From an uncultured Clostridia bacterium (GTDB taxonomy: Bacteria; Bacillota; Clostridia; Peptostreptococcales; Anaerovoracaceae), in NCBI GenBank assembly GCA_934233735.1, contig CAKQGQ010000026.1, positions 1 to 31,940 of the forward strand: a stretch of 31,940 nucleotides of DNA. Direction: 5' to 3'. Made by a program: the position numbers and the translations under genes. How positions within the stretch are numbered: position 1 is the stretch's first letter; each line of letters begins with the position of its first letter. Positions 31,723 to 31,940 of this stretch are shown here, one piece after another. Below the pieces are notes generated by a model. It worked only from the letters and a program-made list of their open reading frames with translations. It was not told where the DNA came from and did not search any database.

Positions 31723-31744
31723 CCTCCACACAGGGGTGGAGAGG
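31721..31744 (-). terminator. Hairpin after array member 3
   Basis: CCCCTCCAC (31721-31729) pairs with GTGGAGAGG (31736-31744) with one mismatch on the plus strand that is a G-U pair in the transcript. It begins about 20 bp after the stop of member 3 and corresponds to the hairpin at 29442-29471. No T tract. Confidence 0.45.
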
Positions 31745-31764
31745 ACTTGGAAAACTGTTTTTAT

Positions 31765-31940
31765 TTAGCCGTCAAGTCTGGAATCGCTTGCAGTAAGGCT
31801 GCCCCAGTTGTTCCCGGAGATGTTGTAGGTGATACCATCAGCAAGGCTGTTAACCTTGATGCTGTTTGCCAGAGTAATGCCCTCCGTGGCGGTATTATTC
31901 TGGATTGTGAACACTGCGCCTGCACCAACATCACCCACGC
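31765..31940 (-). CDS. C-terminal end of a third surface protein of the array
   Basis: An open frame enters from the right edge and ends with TAA at 31767-31765, giving 57 visible residues. The sequence AGAVFTIQNNTATEGITLAN with SLADGITYNISGNNW has the Asn-rich beta-strand pattern of the array's beta-helix bodies, although its end (TASDSRLDG) differs from members 1 and 2. The intergenic module behind it matches the one behind member 2. This supports a third tandem member; its export head lies outside the window. Confidence 0.65.
   Translation of the reverse strand, partial: VGDVGAGAVFTIQNNTATEGITLANSIKVNSLADGITYNISGNNWGSLTASDSRLDG

Noticed and set aside
31615..31731. Upstream extension of the small leader ORF to an ATG at 31731
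   Set aside because: The extension only reads through the inverted repeat and hairpin and has no ribosome site. The ATG at 31614 has AAAGGAG.

Overview
The window looks like chromosomal DNA of a low-to-mid GC anaerobic Firmicute of the class Clostridia. Supporting signs are strong AGGAGG-type ribosome binding sites, a Clostridium-type thiolase behind a Rex-like operator, two ECF sigma/anti-sigma pairs, a TagO-type lipid-linked sugar transferase, and SipW-dependent (TasA/camelysin-like) surface proteins. A finer placement is not possible from the sequence alone. No tRNA, rRNA, CRISPR array, integrase or transposase was recognised.

Layout, left to right. (1) At 1-1316 is the 5' part of a secreted repetitive beta-structure protein on the minus strand. 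(2) From 14434 down to 1751 lies a compact nine-gene minus-strand operon. In order of transcription it encodes a prepilin-peptidase-like protein, TruA, dCMP deaminase, a TagO/WecA transferase, an ABC substrate-binding lipoprotein, a fused ABC permease-ATPase, two YhgE/Pip membrane proteins, and a TetM/EF-G-like GTPase fused to a C-terminal Rae1/YacP-type NYN ribonuclease domain. A promoter with 17-bp spacing (14457-14485) precedes it and a strong hairpin terminator (1590-1624) follows it. (3) At 14571-15983, on the plus strand, is an AspT/YidE-like membrane transporter. (4) At 16001-17620, on the plus strand, is a split HipA toxin-antitoxin operon (hipB-hipS-hipT, HipBST type). It is preceded by three copies of an operator-like palindrome spaced 40 and 41 bp apart, the last lying exactly in the spacer of the hipB promoter. 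(5) At 17625-20841, on the minus strand, are two consecutive ECF sigma/anti-sigma pairs. (6) At 20961-24126, on the minus strand, are a secreted transglutaminase-like protein and GlnRS. (7) At 24266-26853 are a VanY-like D,D-carboxypeptidase lipoprotein (+), a YbaK deacylase (-) and a thiolase (-). (8) At 27622-31940, on the minus strand, is a tandem array of at least three cell-surface genes. Two complete members carry a nearly identical SipW-type signal region and diverged beta-helix bodies; the third is cut by the window edge.

The most unusual parts are the following. The GTPase-Rae1 fusion would place a ribosome-clearing factor and an A-site mRNA nuclease in one polypeptide. The intergenic regions of the surface array carry a conserved structured leader with compensatory base changes, a small ORF or ORF remnant with a nine-G tract, and a long-range inverted repeat. 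The hipBST control region is also notable. Functions are read from motifs by eye; no database search was possible.
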